Positions 56,205 through 64,000 of a stretch of 64,000 nucleotides of DNA are shown one piece after another. Each line of letters opens with the position of its first letter. Within the stretch, counting starts at the first letter, position 1. Location: assembly GCA_030431825.1 (NCBI GenBank), contig JAUIIJ010000007.1, forward strand, positions 1 to 64,000, in the 5' to 3' direction. This stretch comes from Alphaproteobacteria bacterium (GTDB lineage: Bacteria > Pseudomonadota > Alphaproteobacteria > Rhodobacterales > Rhodobacteraceae). The notes below the pieces were generated by a model, which saw only the letters and a list, made by a program, of their open reading frames with translations, searched no databases and had not been told where the DNA came from. The translations under genes were made by a program, and so were the position numbers.

Positions 56205-56775
56205 TGTCTGTGTTCTGGCCATGTTTTTTTCGTGCCAGGCCGCGCTTGGCCAGACCGTGCAGGATGAAAGCGGCGGGATCGGTCGCGCGCTCGAAATGCC
56301 GGCACATCGCGCCCTGATCGACAGGATCGCCGGTGACGGGGTCGGATTGGCTCCGTTTGAAACCGATGGCTGCAGCGGGGGCCTGTCCGAAGTATGGCGG
56401 CTGGTGTCCGCACAACTGCCGGATTTTGCCGCCGCCCACGACGATGCTCCGCCGTGGGAAGCCTGCTGTGTCACCCATGACCGGGCCTATCACGGGAGCG
56501 CGGGGGCGCAGGATGCCGCGACCAGCTTTGACGCCAGGTTGCAGGCCGATGCGGACTTGCGCAGCTGCGTCATGCAAACCGGAGAGAGCCGCAAAGCCCG
56601 GCTTGCGGAACATTACGACGTGGATGTCGCCACCGTCGAGCAAGCCTATGAGATCATCGCCGAGAGCATGTATCTGGCCGTGCGATTCGGCGGCGGGCCA
56701 TGTTCCGGATTGCCCTGGCGATGGGGCTATGGCTGGCCTCATTGCTCGATCCTGCAACTAGGCGGGGCTGAATGA
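56191..56775 (+). CDS. Secreted phospholipase A2-like protein
   Basis: A 194-residue protein with an N-terminal signal (LDVCVLAMFFSCQAALG) and the motif WEACCVTHDRAYH, which matches the CCxxHD active site of phospholipase A2. An upstream FETDGCSGG could supply the calcium loop and disulfide partner; further Cys follow (LRSCV, GPCSG, PHCSI). It would release fatty acids from phospholipids in the periplasm or outside. It starts inside the GDPD gene, so the two may act on lipid breakdown in sequence. The assignment is by motif only. Confidence 0.6.
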   Translation: MPRLDVCVLAMFFSCQAALGQTVQDESGGIGRALEMPAHRALIDRIAGDGVGLAPFETDGCSGGLSEVWRLVSAQLPDFAAAHDDAPPWEACCVTHDRAYHGSAGAQDAATSFDARLQADADLRSCVMQTGESRKARLAEHYDVDVATVEQAYEIIAESMYLAVRFGGGPCSGLPWRWGYGWPHCSILQLGGAE

Positions 56776-56868
56776 CGCCTATTTGCGCAACCGTGTCTGG
56801 TTGACGCGGTGACAGGGATTTGCGAATGCAATAACAAGAGATAACGCAACGCGAACAGGATTTCTGAG

Positions 56869-57003
56869 ATGGCGGAATACAAGCACGGAGAGATGGACAT
56901 CGAAGTTCAGACCAGGACTTACGAAGGGTTCATCCGGTACACCACCTGGGCCGTTGTCGCTATTCTGGTGGTGTTGATACTCCTCGCGATCTTCGCGCGC
57001 TGA
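56869..57003 (+). CDS. aa3-type cytochrome c oxidase subunit IV
   Basis: This is a very small gene, 44 residues, beginning MAEYKHGEMDIEVQTRTYEG and followed by one membrane helix (WAVVAILVVLILLAIFA). This is the pattern of the fourth subunit of alphaproteobacterial aa3 oxidases. It has a CAGGA just upstream. No other oxidase subunit is nearby. It lies 16 bases ahead of a lipoprotein gene on the same strand. Confidence 0.82.
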   Translation: MAEYKHGEMDIEVQTRTYEGFIRYTTWAVVAILVVLILLAIFAR

Positions 57004-57019
57004 CGCACCCGTATCCCGG

Positions 57020-57628
57020 ATGAAAACCGTCTTTGTCTGCCTGGCCCTGATCCTGGTCCTGGCCGGTTGTAGCAAGCCACGCGTCTATGCCCCGGATGAC
57101 GTGGTCGCGCGTGCCTCCTATCGCCATCCCGGTCCGCCGTCGCTGACGCTCTACACGATGGTCAACAACCGGACCGGCAGCGGCGCCCACAGCGCGTTGC
57201 TGATCAACGCGTCGGAACGGGTGATTTTCGATCCCGCCGGATCGTTCTATTCCGAAGCGACGCCCGAGCGCCATGACGTGTTGTTCGGCATCACGCCCGG
57301 CATGGAAAAGGCGTATCGCAGCGCCCACGCGCGCAGTACCTACCATGTGGTCAGCCAGACCATCGACGTCACGCCCGAACAGGCCCAGATCGCCTATCAG
57401 CTGGCGTTGCAGGCCGGACCGGTGATGGACGCGCTGTGCACCTCGTCTTTGTCGGAACTGCTGTCGCAGGTGCCTGGTTTCGAGTCGATTCGGCGCGTCA
57501 TGTACCCGAACAAGCTGATGGCCCAGTTCGAACAGATTCCCGGCGTCACGACCACGCGCTATTACGAGGACGACGATCCGGACCTGCAAAAGGCGCTGGA
57601 CGAGGGCGTAACCCCGCTAGCCGAATAG
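57020..57628 (+). CDS. Lipoprotein of unknown function, possible papain-like fold
   Basis: A 202-residue lipoprotein with a clear lipobox (ILVLAGC, Cys at 17). The body includes SGAHSALLINASERVIFDPA and, later, ALCTSSLSELL. A His early and a Cys in a later helix suggest a permuted papain-like (LRAT/DUF4105-type) domain, but this is only an inference. The gene follows the oxidase subunit by 16 bases and overlaps the convergent azlD-like gene by 12 bases. Confidence 0.7.
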   Translation: MKTVFVCLALILVLAGCSKPRVYAPDDVVARASYRHPGPPSLTLYTMVNNRTGSGAHSALLINASERVIFDPAGSFYSEATPERHDVLFGITPGMEKAYRSAHARSTYHVVSQTIDVTPEQAQIAYQLALQAGPVMDALCTSSLSELLSQVPGFESIRRVMYPNKLMAQFEQIPGVTTTRYYEDDDPDLQKALDEGVTPLAE

Positions 57629-57952
57629 GTATAGCAGCCCATAGAGCGTGGCGGCTCCCGCAGCGATGGCGGCGAGGACGTTCTTTGTCCACAGCCCGAC
57701 CGCCAGCGTCGTCGCCGCGGCTGCCATGCGCGGCAGATCGGGTGTGCCACCGGTTGCCGCAGGCCAGATGACAAGCGGTGTGACCAGCGCGGGCAGGATC
57801 GCCACGGCGGTATAGCGCAAGTGGCGCAAAAGCCAGGGCGGCAGGGGGCGGTCGCCAACCAGCCCGATGAACACGAACCGCAGGACAAAGCTGCCGATGG
57901 CGAGCCCGATGATCACCGTCCAGAGTGTGACCGGATCAATTTTCATGTCCAT
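57617..57952 (-). CDS. AzlD family branched-chain amino acid exporter subunit
   Basis: A 111-residue protein with four hydrophobic segments (WTVIIGLAIGSFVLRFVFI and others) typical of the small AzlD subunit that pairs with AzlC. AzlC/AzlD (BrnFE-like) pairs export branched-chain amino acids or analogues. It starts inside the end of azlC (ten-base overlap). Confidence 0.87.
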   Translation of the reverse strand: MDMKIDPVTLWTVIIGLAIGSFVLRFVFIGLVGDRPLPPWLLRHLRYTAVAILPALVTPLVIWPAATGGTPDLPRMAAAATTLAVGLWTKNVLAAIAAGAATLYGLLYLFG

Positions 57953-58659
57953 GATCCCCGCCGCTGGAGCCAGAGTTCGGTGCGCGCACCGGCCATCATG
58001 GCGATGATCCCGGCGACCAGCAGCCCGGAGTTGTAGGGCAGGCCGGCAGCGGCGATTGACACGACGATCGACACCAGCGCCGCAACGATATGCGCGGGGG
58101 TGCGCAACATCGGCCCGATCATCGCCAGAAATGCGATCGGCAACGCAAAATCCAATGCCCAGCTTTCGGGAATTCGTGCCCCCATGACCGCGCCGAGCAG
58201 GGTCGCGCCATACCAGAACGGTGCGATCAACGCGCAGGTGCCGGCAAAATAGCGCAGCCGTCCGGACAGTGACATGTCATGGTACGTTTCGAATTGCGAA
58301 ACGGACAACGCATAGGATTGATCGACGGTGAAATAGGCCACCAGCACCCGCTGCCAGATCGGCGCCGCCCCCAGATAGGGGGTGAGCGACGCTGAGTACA
58401 TCGCAACCCGCAGATTCACCGCGAGTGCAGAGGCCAGAACGATCAGGGTCGGCGCATTTTCCTGCATCAGTTGCAGCGCGGCGAACTGCGCGGCACCGGC
58501 GAAGACCGTCATGGTAAAGATCATCGTCTCGGTGACGTTCAGACCCGCTTCTGTTGCCAGCACGCCGAACAGGAGTCCGAAGGGTCCCGCGACAAAGACG
58601 AAGGGTGCGCTGTCTCTTACCCCTTTCCAGAAAAACGATTTCGCAGTGGTGGATGACAT
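57943..58659 (-). CDS. AzlC family branched-chain amino acid exporter subunit
   Basis: The 238-residue membrane protein starts with a helix FWKGVRDSAPFVFVAGPFG and has the family signature FTMTVFAGAAQFAALQL and an AVNLRVAMYSASLTPYL segment, plus further membrane helices. It forms the transport unit with the AzlD protein encoded after it. It is divergent from fdhD, only about 16 bases away. Confidence 0.9.
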   Translation of the reverse strand: MSSTTAKSFFWKGVRDSAPFVFVAGPFGLLFGVLATEAGLNVTETMIFTMTVFAGAAQFAALQLMQENAPTLIVLASALAVNLRVAMYSASLTPYLGAAPIWQRVLVAYFTVDQSYALSVSQFETYHDMSLSGRLRYFAGTCALIAPFWYGATLLGAVMGARIPESWALDFALPIAFLAMIGPMLRTPAHIVAALVSIVVSIAAAGLPYNSGLLVAGIIAMMAGARTELWLQRRGSWT

Positions 58660-58675
58660 GCGTTGACCCTAGACT

Positions 58676-59599
58676 GTGCCCGACTGGACTAGCGACGAAC
58701 GCAGAGGTTTGCAATTGGCCAAAGAGCAGGACATCTCGGGCTACCTGATCGCCCCGGATCCGGCGGCGCCCCGCTTGACGCGGGCGGTCGAGGGTGTTGA
58801 TCAGAATGGCGAAATCAGCCGCATCAACGTGGTCGAGGAACGCCCCCTGACGATTTTCCTGAATGCGCAGGAAATCGTGACGGCAATGACGATCGGCGAT
58901 TACCCTGAATACCTCGCGCTGGGGTTTCTCAGGAATCAGGGGATGCTGTTGCCGGACGACCGGATCACCGGGGTCGATTACGACGATGATCTGGAAACCG
59001 TTGTCGTGCGCACCGAACGCCAGACCAGCTACGAGGAAAAGCTCAGGAAAAAGACCCGTACGTCGGGCTGTGCCGTCGGCACCGTGTTCGGTGACATGAT
59101 GGAGGGGCTTGAGGATGTGAACCTGCCGCAGACGCCTGTGCGCAGCAGTTGGCTCTATGCCCTGGCGTCGAGTATAAACCGCACCCCGTCGCTGTACCTT
59201 GAGGCCGGGGCGATTCACGGCACGGTCTTGTGCCGGCAGGATCGGCCGCTGGTCTACATGGAGGATGTCGGCCGTCACAACGCGGTGGACAAGATTGCCG
59301 GCTGGATGTTGCAGAGCGGAACGGCGGCCGACGACAAGATTCTTTACACCACGGGGCGGTTGACCTCGGAAATGGTGATCAAGACCGCGATGATGGGTAT
59401 CCCGGTGCTGGCATCGCGCTCGGGATTCACTGCCTGGGGCGTGGAAATCGCCCGGCAGGTCGGCCTGACCCTGATCGGGCGGATGCGGGGGCAGCGGTTC
59501 ATCTGCCTTGCCGGAGAAGACCGCCTGCTACGCGATATCGACCCGGCTTCGATCCCGGCGGAGGAAGGAAAGCACCGCAGAAAGAGCGCGCGCGCATGA
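58676..59599 (+). CDS. fdhD: Formate dehydrogenase accessory sulfurtransferase FdhD
   Basis: FdhD passes sulfur to the molybdenum cofactor of formate dehydrogenase. The 307-residue protein has RINVVEERPLTIFLNAQEI, EDVGRHNAVDKIAGW and SEMVIKTAMMGIPVLASRS. The usual CxxC loop reads TSGCAVGT, so only the first Cys is present. The GTG at 58676 has no ribosome site; a TTG at 58715 follows AGAGGT and may be the real start. It is coupled to mobA by an ATGA overlap. Confidence 0.9.
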   Translation: MPDWTSDERRGLQLAKEQDISGYLIAPDPAAPRLTRAVEGVDQNGEISRINVVEERPLTIFLNAQEIVTAMTIGDYPEYLALGFLRNQGMLLPDDRITGVDYDDDLETVVVRTERQTSYEEKLRKKTRTSGCAVGTVFGDMMEGLEDVNLPQTPVRSSWLYALASSINRTPSLYLEAGAIHGTVLCRQDRPLVYMEDVGRHNAVDKIAGWMLQSGTAADDKILYTTGRLTSEMVIKTAMMGIPVLASRSGFTAWGVEIARQVGLTLIGRMRGQRFICLAGEDRLLRDIDPASIPAEEGKHRRKSARA

Positions 59600-60216
59600 G
59601 CGCCCCGCCCGGCGTCATACTGGCCGGTGGGCTGGCAACCCGGATGGGGGGCGGAGACAAGGGATTGCTGTCGCTCGGGGGGCAGACCCTGTTGTCGCGG
59701 GTGATCGATCGCCTGGCGCCGCAGGTGTCGGGCGTCGCCCTGAATGCGAATGGCGATCCGGCACGGTTCGAGTCCTATGGCCTTCCGGTGCTGGCGGACA
59801 GTATCGACGGGTTTGCCGGGCCGTTGGCCGGGGTTCTGGCGGGGCTTGACTGGGCGGCGGAGCAGGGCGCGGACGCGATCGTGACGGCTGCGGCGGACAC
59901 GCCGTTCTTTCCCGCGGATCTCGTGGACCGGTTGCAGGAGGCGGGGCAGGGCATGGCGGCACCATTGGTGCTGGCGGCGACACCGGATGCGCGCCGCGGG
60001 CAGGTGCGTCACCCGACCTTCGGCCTGTGGCCGGTATCCCTGCGCGGGGATCTGCGACAGGCGCTCGATGACGGGCTGCGCAAGGTCGTACTCTGGACCG
60101 AGCGACATGGAGGCCGTGACGCGCTGTTCCCGGTCGGCGATACCGATCCGTTTTTCAACGTCAATACCCCTGATGACCTCGCCCGTGCCGGGCAGATGGA
60201 CGAGGCGTTGCGATGA
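59596..60216 (+). CDS. mobA: Molybdenum cofactor guanylyltransferase MobA
   Basis: MobA adds GMP to molybdopterin to make the MGD cofactor. The 206-residue protein opens GVILAGGLATRMGGGDKGLL (nucleotide-binding) and has AAADTPFFPADLVDRL and a closing DPFFNVNTPDDL. It lies between fdhD and mobB with ATGA overlaps on both sides. Confidence 0.94.
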   Translation: MSAPPGVILAGGLATRMGGGDKGLLSLGGQTLLSRVIDRLAPQVSGVALNANGDPARFESYGLPVLADSIDGFAGPLAGVLAGLDWAAEQGADAIVTAAADTPFFPADLVDRLQEAGQGMAAPLVLAATPDARRGQVRHPTFGLWPVSLRGDLRQALDDGLRKVVLWTERHGGRDALFPVGDTDPFFNVNTPDDLARAGQMDEALR

Positions 60217-60704
60217 AGGTGTACGGTGTCGTTGGCTGGAAGAACACCGGCAAGACCGGGCTTGTCGAGCGGTTGGTGCACGAGATTACCGGGCGCGGAC
60301 TGACCGTTTCAACGTTGAAACACGCCCATCACACGTTCGACGTCGATCAACCCGGGCGGGACAGCCATCGGCACCGGGTGGCCGGGGCGCAGGAGGTACT
60401 GTTGTCGTCCGGCAAACGCTGGGCCCTGATGCACGAATTGCGTGGAGCACCCGAGCCGGGGATGCAGGCGCTGCTGGCGCGCCTGTCACCGGTCGATCTG
60501 GTGCTGGTCGAGGGATACAAGCGCGAGGGTCACGCCAAGATCGAAACCCATCGTGCCGAGGTCGGGCAGGATCTGATCGCGCGCGACGATTCAACGGTCC
60601 GGGCGGTGGCAAGCGATACGGCGATCACGCTGGATCGACCGGTATTCAATCTCGACGATACTGCGGGGATTGCGGATTTCATTCTGGCCGAGGTGGGGTT
60701 GTGA
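60213..60704 (+). CDS. mobB: Molybdopterin-guanine dinucleotide biosynthesis adaptor MobB
   Basis: MobB is a GTP-binding partner of MobA. The 163-residue protein has the P-loop GWKNTGKTGLVERL (about 8-21), TLKHAHHTFDVDQPGRDSHR and LVEGYKREGHAKIETHR, all typical of the family. It is coupled to mobA and lies 42 bases before moeA. Confidence 0.94.
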   Translation: MKVYGVVGWKNTGKTGLVERLVHEITGRGLTVSTLKHAHHTFDVDQPGRDSHRHRVAGAQEVLLSSGKRWALMHELRGAPEPGMQALLARLSPVDLVLVEGYKREGHAKIETHRAEVGQDLIARDDSTVRAVASDTAITLDRPVFNLDDTAGIADFILAEVGL

Positions 60705-60746
60705 ACCGGTTGATCCCGGTCGCTTTTCGGCCGGTGAGGTGACAAA

Positions 60747-62081
60747 ATGCGGATGACGAACATGCCGCAGAAGGGACGGATCATGGGGGCGGGACACCAA
60801 GACAAACCGACCGGTGCGGCGGGCGCGCCGCTTGCGCCGCCGCCCCTGCGCAACGATTGCTTTGCCCTGCCGGCCGGCGTTGCCTGGACCCCGGTTGACG
60901 AGGCGCTGGACATGTTGCGCGCCCGGCTGGGCCCGGTGACGGGTCAGGAAACCGTGCCCCTGCAAGAGGCGTTTGGCCGCGTGCTGTCGCAGGACGTCGT
61001 CGCCATGCGGTCGAACCCGCCGCAGCCGAATTCAGCGGTCGATGGCTATGGCTTTGCCGGGGCAGTCGCGGATGGCGCGCATGTGCTGCCGCTGATCGAG
61101 GGGCGCGCCGCCGCCGGTGTTCCGTTTGCCGGATCGGTGCCGCCCGGTCATGCGATCCGCATCCTGACCGGGGCGGCGGTGCCGCAAGGGGTCGATACGG
61201 TGATCCTCGAAGAGGACGTGACCTGCGATGGCCACCAGATCGCCTTTCGCGGGCCGCTGAAACAGGGCGCAAACACGCGCAAGGCCGGTGAGGATATTGT
61301 CGCCGGGGAACGCGCATTGTCGGCGGGACGGATGGTCACATCGGCGGACATGGCGCTGATGTCGGCAGTCGGAATTGCCGGCGTGCCGGTGCGCAAGAGG
61401 TTGCGGGTTGCGGTGCTGTCCACCGGTGACGAGCTTGTCGAACCTGGGGAGACGGCGACGACGGGTCAGATATTCGACGCCAACCGGCCGATGTTGCTGT
61501 CGATGGCGCGGGCCTTCGGATTCGAGACGCTCGATTTCGGACGGGTTGCCGATGATCGCGCGGCTCTGCGGGTGCGGCTGGACGAGGCGGCGAAGGCCGC
61601 GGATGTCATCCTGACCAGCGGTGGCGCTTCGGCGGGGGACGAAGACCACGTGTCGGCGCTCTTGCAAGAGGCGGGCGCGATGCAGGAATGGCGGATCGCG
61701 ATCAAGCCGGGGCGACCGCTCGCCCTGGGACTGTGGCAGGGGGTGCCGGTATTCGGCCTGCCGGGAAATCCGGTGGCGGCGATGGTTTGCACGCTGGTCT
61801 TTGCGCGCCCGGCCATGTGCCTGTTGGCGGGGGCCGATTGGCGCGAACCGCAAGGGTTCGACGTGCCTGCGGCGTTTTCAAAGCGCAAGAAACCGGGGCG
61901 TCGTGAATACCTGCGGGCGCGGATGCGCGATGGCCGGGCCGAAGTTTTCGCCTCGGAAGGATCGGGACGGATCAGCGGGCTGAGCTGGGCCGAGGGGTTG
62001 GTCGAGCTTGACGATGGTGAACGGCATATCCGGCCCGGTGATCCGGTGCGGTTCATTCCCTATGGCAGTTTCGGGCTTTAA
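60747..62081 (+). CDS. moeA: Molybdopterin molybdenumtransferase MoeA
   Basis: MoeA inserts molybdate into adenylylated molybdopterin. The 444-residue protein has PPQPNSAVDGYGFA, ILTGAAVPQGVDTVILEED, STGDELVEPGE, TSGGASAGDEDHV and FGLPGNPVAAMV, the standard domain order. The N-terminus has about 30 extra residues; ATG at 60747 follows GAGGTGA, but MGAGHQDK at 60783 is possible. It completes the fdhD-mobA-mobB-moeA set. A repeat hairpin follows the stop. Confidence 0.95.
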   Translation: MRMTNMPQKGRIMGAGHQDKPTGAAGAPLAPPPLRNDCFALPAGVAWTPVDEALDMLRARLGPVTGQETVPLQEAFGRVLSQDVVAMRSNPPQPNSAVDGYGFAGAVADGAHVLPLIEGRAAAGVPFAGSVPPGHAIRILTGAAVPQGVDTVILEEDVTCDGHQIAFRGPLKQGANTRKAGEDIVAGERALSAGRMVTSADMALMSAVGIAGVPVRKRLRVAVLSTGDELVEPGETATTGQIFDANRPMLLSMARAFGFETLDFGRVADDRAALRVRLDEAAKAADVILTSGGASAGDEDHVSALLQEAGAMQEWRIAIKPGRPLALGLWQGVPVFGLPGNPVAAMVCTLVFARPAMCLLAGADWREPQGFDVPAAFSKRKKPGRREYLRARMRDGRAEVFASEGSGRISGLSWAEGLVELDDGERHIRPGDPVRFIPYGSFGL

Positions 62082-62082
62082 G

Positions 62083-62117
62083 GCGTTTCGCGATGGGTCA
62101 CGTTCATCGCGAAACGC
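62083..62117. repeat. Short copy of the GCGTTTCGCGAT inverted repeat
   Basis: GCGTTTCGCGAT (62083-62094) and ATCGCGAAACGC (62106-62117) form a perfect 12-bp hairpin with an 11-base loop, two bases after the moeA stop. The arms match those of the 99-bp element at 36130-36228, which is also just after a stop codon. It may end moeA transcription. Confidence 0.7.
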
Positions 62118-62144
62118 GCTCTCAGCCTGCCCGCGACCGGGGCG

Positions 62145-63107
62145 TCAGCCGATGTTCCTACACTCCGGCACCGGCGTGACGGTGGTGCCATCCCTGAGCC
62201 ACTGGCTGAGATTGTCGCAGGTCAGATCGCCCATCGCTTGCCGTGTCTCGTGGGTGGCGCTGCCCACATGAGGTTGCAGAACCACGTTATCCATGCCGAA
62301 AAGTTCGGCAGGGACACGCGGTTCATCTTCGAACACGTCGAGTCCTGCCCCGCCCAGACGTCCGTCCCGCAGCGCCTCGACCAGAGCCGCCTCGTCGACG
62401 ACCGAACCGCGTGACACATTGATCAGGATACCTTCGGGACCAAGCGCGTCGATCACGTCCTTGTCGATCAGATGTCTGGTCCCGGCCCCGCCCGGCGTGA
62501 TGCAGATCAGGACATCGCTGTCGGCGGCCATTTCGGACAGATCGGCGTAATAGCGATAGGGCACGTCCTTGGCGCTGCGCGAATGATAGACCACCGTGCT
62601 GTCGAAGACGGCAAGCCGATCGGCAATCGCCTGTCCGATACGGCCCAGCCCGACAATGCCCACGGTGCGCCCCTGAACCGAACGGGTCAGCGGAGTGTTG
62701 CCTTCGGCTTCCCAGCGGCCCGCGCGGACATAGGCGTCATGAGGCACCAGCCGGCGGCTGACCGCGAACCAGAGCAGCAGCGCCGTATTGGCAACCTCGT
62801 CATTCAGCACGTCGGGCGTGTGCGTCACGACGATGCCACGGTCCGCGGCGGCGGTGGCGTCGATGGCGTCGTACCCGACGCCATAGCTGGATACGATTTT
62901 CAGGTTCGGCAATGCCGCCATTAGATCGGGCCGCAGGCCGTCATGCCCATTGGTCAGGACGGCGGTGATCGCGGCACCGTGCGCGGCCAGGAACGCCGCC
63001 TCATCCGGCTGGTCATAAAGCACATGAATGGTGAATTCGGCGGTCAGCCGATCCATCATGCGCTCCGTGACGCCTCCGATCACCAGCAGATCGGGTTTTG
63101 CGGTCAT
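62145..63107 (-). CDS. D-2-hydroxyacid dehydrogenase (glyoxylate/hydroxypyruvate reductase-like)
   Basis: A 320-residue NAD(P)-dependent dehydrogenase with the Rossmann motif GIVGLGRIGQAIADRL (about 150-165), the catalytic Arg in INVSRGSVVDE, Glu in VFEDEPRVP and His in VLQPHVGSATHE. It reduces a 2-oxoacid such as glyoxylate or hydroxypyruvate. It is one base from the FAH-family gene upstream, so they form an operon. Confidence 0.92.
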   Translation of the reverse strand: MTAKPDLLVIGGVTERMMDRLTAEFTIHVLYDQPDEAAFLAAHGAAITAVLTNGHDGLRPDLMAALPNLKIVSSYGVGYDAIDATAAADRGIVVTHTPDVLNDEVANTALLLWFAVSRRLVPHDAYVRAGRWEAEGNTPLTRSVQGRTVGIVGLGRIGQAIADRLAVFDSTVVYHSRSAKDVPYRYYADLSEMAADSDVLICITPGGAGTRHLIDKDVIDALGPEGILINVSRGSVVDEAALVEALRDGRLGGAGLDVFEDEPRVPAELFGMDNVVLQPHVGSATHETRQAMGDLTCDNLSQWLRDGTTVTPVPECRNIG

Positions 63108-63108
63108 C

Positions 63109-63957
63109 TCAGCGGTCCTCGGTCACGGTCTGGGTTTGCTGACCCAGGCCCTCGATCCACACATCCATCCGGTCACCGGATTTCAGATAGACCGGGTCGG
63201 GCTTCATGCCCATGCCGACGCCCGGAGGCGTGCCGGTCGAGATCACGTCGCCCGGATGCAATGTCATAAGTCCCGAGAGATGTTCGATGATTTCGGCAAC
63301 GGTGAAAATCATGGTGCTGGTATTGCCGGTCTGCATCCGCTTGCCGTTCACGTCGAGCCACATGTCGAGTTTCTGCGGATCCGGTATTTCGTCGCGCGTC
63401 ACCAGCCACGGGCCGGTCGGGCCGAAGGTGTCGCAGGATTTGCCCTTGGTCCACTGGCCGGACAATTGGGTCTGGAAATGCCGTTCGGAGACATCGTTGA
63501 TCACACAATAGCCGGCAACATGATCCAGCGCGTCGGCGGCGCTGACGTATTTCGCGGTTTTCCCGATCACCACGCCCAGTTCGACTTCCCAATCGGTATG
63601 GGTCGAGCCGCGTGGCATGCTGACGGCGTCGTGCGGGCCGACCACTGCCGAATTGGCCTTGAAGAACAGGATGGGATGCGCGGGAATATCGGCGCCGGTT
63701 TCTTCGGCATGATCGGAATAATTCAGCCCGATACACAGGAATTTTCCGATATTGCCGACACAGGGGCCAAGACGCGGATTGCCCTCGACCTCGGGCAGCC
63801 CGGCGGCATCCAACCCGCGCAGTTTGTCGATCGTATCATCCCCCAAATTCGCGCCGGAGATATCGGCAATCTCGCCGGACAGGTCGCGCAGTTTGCCCTC
63901 CGCATCGATCAGACCGGGTTTTTCCGCGCCCGGCGTGCCGTATCGTACCAGTTTCAT
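63109..63957 (-). CDS. Fumarylacetoacetate hydrolase family protein
   Basis: The 282-residue protein has the FAH-family core: FLCIGLNYSDHAEETG, the acidic metal ligands in DWEVELGVVIGK, and KSCDTFGPTGPWLVTRDEI followed by HPGDVISTGTPPGVGMG. Relatives act as 2-hydroxyhepta-2,4-diene-1,7-dioate isomerases, ureidoglycolate lyases or acylpyruvases; the exact substrate is open. The dehydrogenase downstream suggests that a 2-oxoacid product is reduced next. The 43 bases beyond the start (63958-64000) contain an AGGAGAC ribosome site. Confidence 0.9.
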   Translation of the reverse strand: MKLVRYGTPGAEKPGLIDAEGKLRDLSGEIADISGANLGDDTIDKLRGLDAAGLPEVEGNPRLGPCVGNIGKFLCIGLNYSDHAEETGADIPAHPILFFKANSAVVGPHDAVSMPRGSTHTDWEVELGVVIGKTAKYVSAADALDHVAGYCVINDVSERHFQTQLSGQWTKGKSCDTFGPTGPWLVTRDEIPDPQKLDMWLDVNGKRMQTGNTSTMIFTVAEIIEHLSGLMTLHPGDVISTGTPPGVGMGMKPDPVYLKSGDRMDVWIEGLGQQTQTVTEDR

Positions 63958-64000
63958 GTCAAAGTCTCCTGTCAGTGATTGTCCCGCGGCAGCGATCTGC

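Overview
The window looks like chromosomal DNA of an alphaproteobacterium of the Rhodobacteraceae (Roseobacter/Rhodobacter type). The support is indirect but consistent: high GC, many ATGA-coupled operons, the aerobic cob pathway with cobE, cobF, cobG and cobN, groESL behind a CIRCE operator, a 44-residue aa3-oxidase subunit IV, and several small families common in this group (DUF1150, DUF1194, DUF1636, DUF2161, DUF465, DUF6173). No rRNA, tRNA, CRISPR array or intact prophage was seen.

Layout. Positions 1-716 hold an IS3-type transposase end, a phage gpW-like scrap and unassigned DNA. Positions 717-6905 are a complete leftward Bat/MoxR stress operon, followed upstream by a DUF1194 VWA protein and a glyoxalase-like enzyme (7034-8172). 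Positions 8242-10550 are a Slam-type outer-membrane barrel with a TbpB-like lipoprotein, probably a type XI secretion pair. thyX follows. Positions 11722-28297 are a large cobalamin block: cobQ, cobF, a solo CbiM-like transporter behind a cobalamin riboswitch, cobA-B-M-E-L, cobK on the opposite strand, and cobJ-I-H-G-N-W plus a DUF1636 gene behind a second cobalamin riboswitch. Together they cover most corrin-ring steps from uroporphyrinogen III to cobyric acid. CobS/CobT and the late nucleotide-loop genes are not here.

Positions 28518-43000 are mixed housekeeping: Mn-type pyrophosphatase, sulfotransferase, DUF2161, groESL, a DMT transporter, a secreted lipase, a lone PhnM, purE/purK, an hsp20-DUF1150 pair with a probable ROSE RNA thermometer, PhzF, a GT10 glycosyltransferase, a uracil-DNA glycosylase, a phosphoesterase and moaB. 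Positions 43071-47924 are an RND efflux adaptor and a permease with an unusual C-terminal extension. Positions 47900-57628 hold NUDIX, a DsbD-N-like protein, YqgE, Sua5, an acyl-CoA dehydrogenase/MBL/DUF6173 operon, and a membrane GDPD coupled to a phospholipase A2-like protein. Positions 57617-63957 hold AzlCD, the molybdenum-cofactor set fdhD-mobA-mobB-moeA, and a leftward hydroxyacid dehydrogenase/FAH pair.

The most notable non-coding signals are two cobalamin riboswitches, CIRCE, the ROSE-like hairpin, a 99-bp element bounded by 13-bp inverted repeats with a short relative near 62.1 kb, and two copies of a GC-rich hairpin repeat.
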